Shown: in pieces, positions 55,309 to 56,260 of the stretch
Position numbering within the stretch: position 1 is the stretch's first letter
Layout: the number at the start of each line of letters is the position of its first letter
Assembly: GCA_900318465.1 (NCBI GenBank)
Contig: ONKQ01000029.1
Span: 1 to 56,260 of the forward strand
Reading direction: 5' to 3'
Length of the DNA stretch: 56,260 nucleotides
From: an uncultured Bacteroidales bacterium
GTDB lineage: Bacteria; Bacteroidota; Bacteroidia; Bacteroidales; F082
The notes under the pieces: model-generated
Seen by the model: only the letters and a program-made list of their open reading frames with translations
Told to the model about the DNA's origin: nothing
The model's database searches: none
Program-made: the position numbers and the translations under genes

Positions 55309-56133
55309 ATGAAGAAACTCTTTACATATCTTGCCTTACTCCTTGCCTTGGGACTGTCAGCCTGTAAAGAAAACTCTGGGGTCGCCGAGACAAAGGATTG
55401 TGAAAAAGCCGCACTGGACCTGTACTGCAAATATGCTGACAACAAAGACCTCACTGTGGCCTATCTCGGCGACCTCAACATCAACGGAAAGTGCATCGAC
55501 GCCCTGATGCTACAGGCCAGCGACGAAGCGGATTGGGAAACGCTAAAACGGGACTTCGGCATGATGCCTCCCGACAGTGCTAACATTAATTGCCCAAACG
55601 ACGACAATTTTGTTTCAGTGGGTGTCGGCATCGAAACCGAATTTTTGGACGATGCCTTCCTCGACACTTTGACCGACATCAGCCAGATCCCTGAAGAATA
55701 CATCGAGGAATACACCCTCATCGTCGCCGACAAGATTAGAGAAATCATGAACAGCTTCCAAGCCCCCGACTCGCTGCTGCCCAACACTGCCATCATCATC
55801 GGCCAAGGCGAAGTGGAACCCGAAGCCACCGACAACACCTACGACGACTACATTCTGACCGTTTCGCACGCCGTGGTGGTCGGGCTGATCAACGAAAAGA
55901 TTGAAGCCAATGTGACGGGTGTTTCCACCAGCTCGGCCACCTTAGGCAGCATTCAACAGCAAAAAGAGCAAGGCGACCGCATCATGGACGATGCCCAAAG
56001 TCACGGTCACATCGGCTACGTCACCGCCGCCGACTACGACAACCTCACCCTATGGCTCTTCTTCTACGACGACCAAGAGGAATGCAACACCATCATCACC
56101 CACATCCGCGAAGACATTATCATCAATAAATAG
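55309..56133 (+). CDS. Lipoprotein of the ECF operon, unknown function
   Basis: 274 residues. Lipoprotein signal MKKLFTYLALLLALGLSAC (lipobox Cys19). The mature part is Asp/Glu-rich and mostly helical, with no family I recognise. It begins 9 bp after the preceding stop, making it the third gene of the sigma operon. A role as the periplasmic sensor or as a target product of the sigma factor is possible. Confidence 0.7.
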   Translation: MKKLFTYLALLLALGLSACKENSGVAETKDCEKAALDLYCKYADNKDLTVAYLGDLNINGKCIDALMLQASDEADWETLKRDFGMMPPDSANINCPNDDNFVSVGVGIETEFLDDAFLDTLTDISQIPEEYIEEYTLIVADKIREIMNSFQAPDSLLPNTAIIIGQGEVEPEATDNTYDDYILTVSHAVVVGLINEKIEANVTGVSTSSATLGSIQQQKEQGDRIMDDAQSHGHIGYVTAADYDNLTLWLFFYDDQEECNTIITHIREDIIINK

Positions 56134-56219
56134 ACCATTTGTCACAACAAACATAGTATTAATACCCGTTGGCGGAATTAGAAAAGAGGGAAAAGAGAGC
56201 GAAATAAATGGATAAAAAG

Positions 56220-56250
56220 TTGCACATATTATTGATTTTCAGTAATTTTG
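56220..56250 (+). promoter_or_regulatory. Near-consensus promoter at the right edge
   Basis: TTG at 56220-56222 and TAATTTTG at 56243-56250, spacing 20 nt. It would drive a plus-strand gene beyond the window. Confidence 0.6.
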
Positions 56251-56260
56251 TGGTTGAAAT

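Overview
The window comes from a member of the Bacteroidota, most likely an uncultured Bacteroidales lineage. Four secreted proteins end in a type IX secretion (T9SS) type A sorting domain. Promoters fit the Bacteroidota consensus (TTTG, about 20 nt, TAnnTTTG) and most starts lack a Shine-Dalgarno. A complete moxR-DUF58-batABCDE operon, a TonB-dependent receptor with a carboxypeptidase-like N-domain, a C10 peptidase and a DUF2795 protein fit the same group. The genes for acetate (pta-ackA), a biotin-dependent acyl-CoA carboxylase alpha subunit and a corrinoid adenosyltransferase suggest a fermenter making acetate and possibly propionate. No rRNA, tRNA, CRISPR array or intact transposase was seen.

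Layout. 1-9.7 kb (minus strand): the N-terminus of a secreted protein, an M49-like metallopeptidase lipoprotein, a DUF4143 ATPase with a compound palindrome upstream, an acyl-CoA dehydrogenase, a biotin carboxylase/BCCP fusion and a large T9SS beta-propeller-type protein. 9.9-19.3 kb (minus): the Bat operon. 19.6-28.6 kb (plus): Mrp ATPase, NifU-like protein, T9SS protein, an unknown secreted protein with a methyltransferase-like partner, corrinoid adenosyltransferase, DUF2795 protein, M24 aminopeptidase and a PIN toxin-antitoxin pair. 28.8-45.1 kb (minus): TonB receptor, L28, C10 protease, an EttA-like ABC-F protein with an internal deletion, a second ATPase boxed by short repeats, a truncated BRO/DinD-like protein, an MmeI-like restriction-modification enzyme, two glycosyltransferases and an LptF/G permease. 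45.2-56.3 kb: PAS protein, ackA, pta, GNAT, YbaK, purL, a leucine-rich T9SS protein and an ECF sigma operon.

The most unusual features are: (1) a toxin-antitoxin pair bracketed by an 89-bp direct duplication of the end of the upstream aminopeptidase gene; (2) two unrelated-in-detail ATPases, each with its own short palindromes, in one case overlapping the promoter and also the stop codon; (3) an EttA homologue lacking about 37 residues just before the second ABC signature; (4) a BatC enlarged by four beta-repeat domains; (5) a palindromic repeat inside a coding sequence of the Bat operon; (6) at least three families of intergenic inverted repeats, one built from 8-9-nt units, and repeated CAACAATT-type leaders before four start codons.

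All calls were made by reading the sequence. Family names rest on remembered motifs and lengths; no database search was run.
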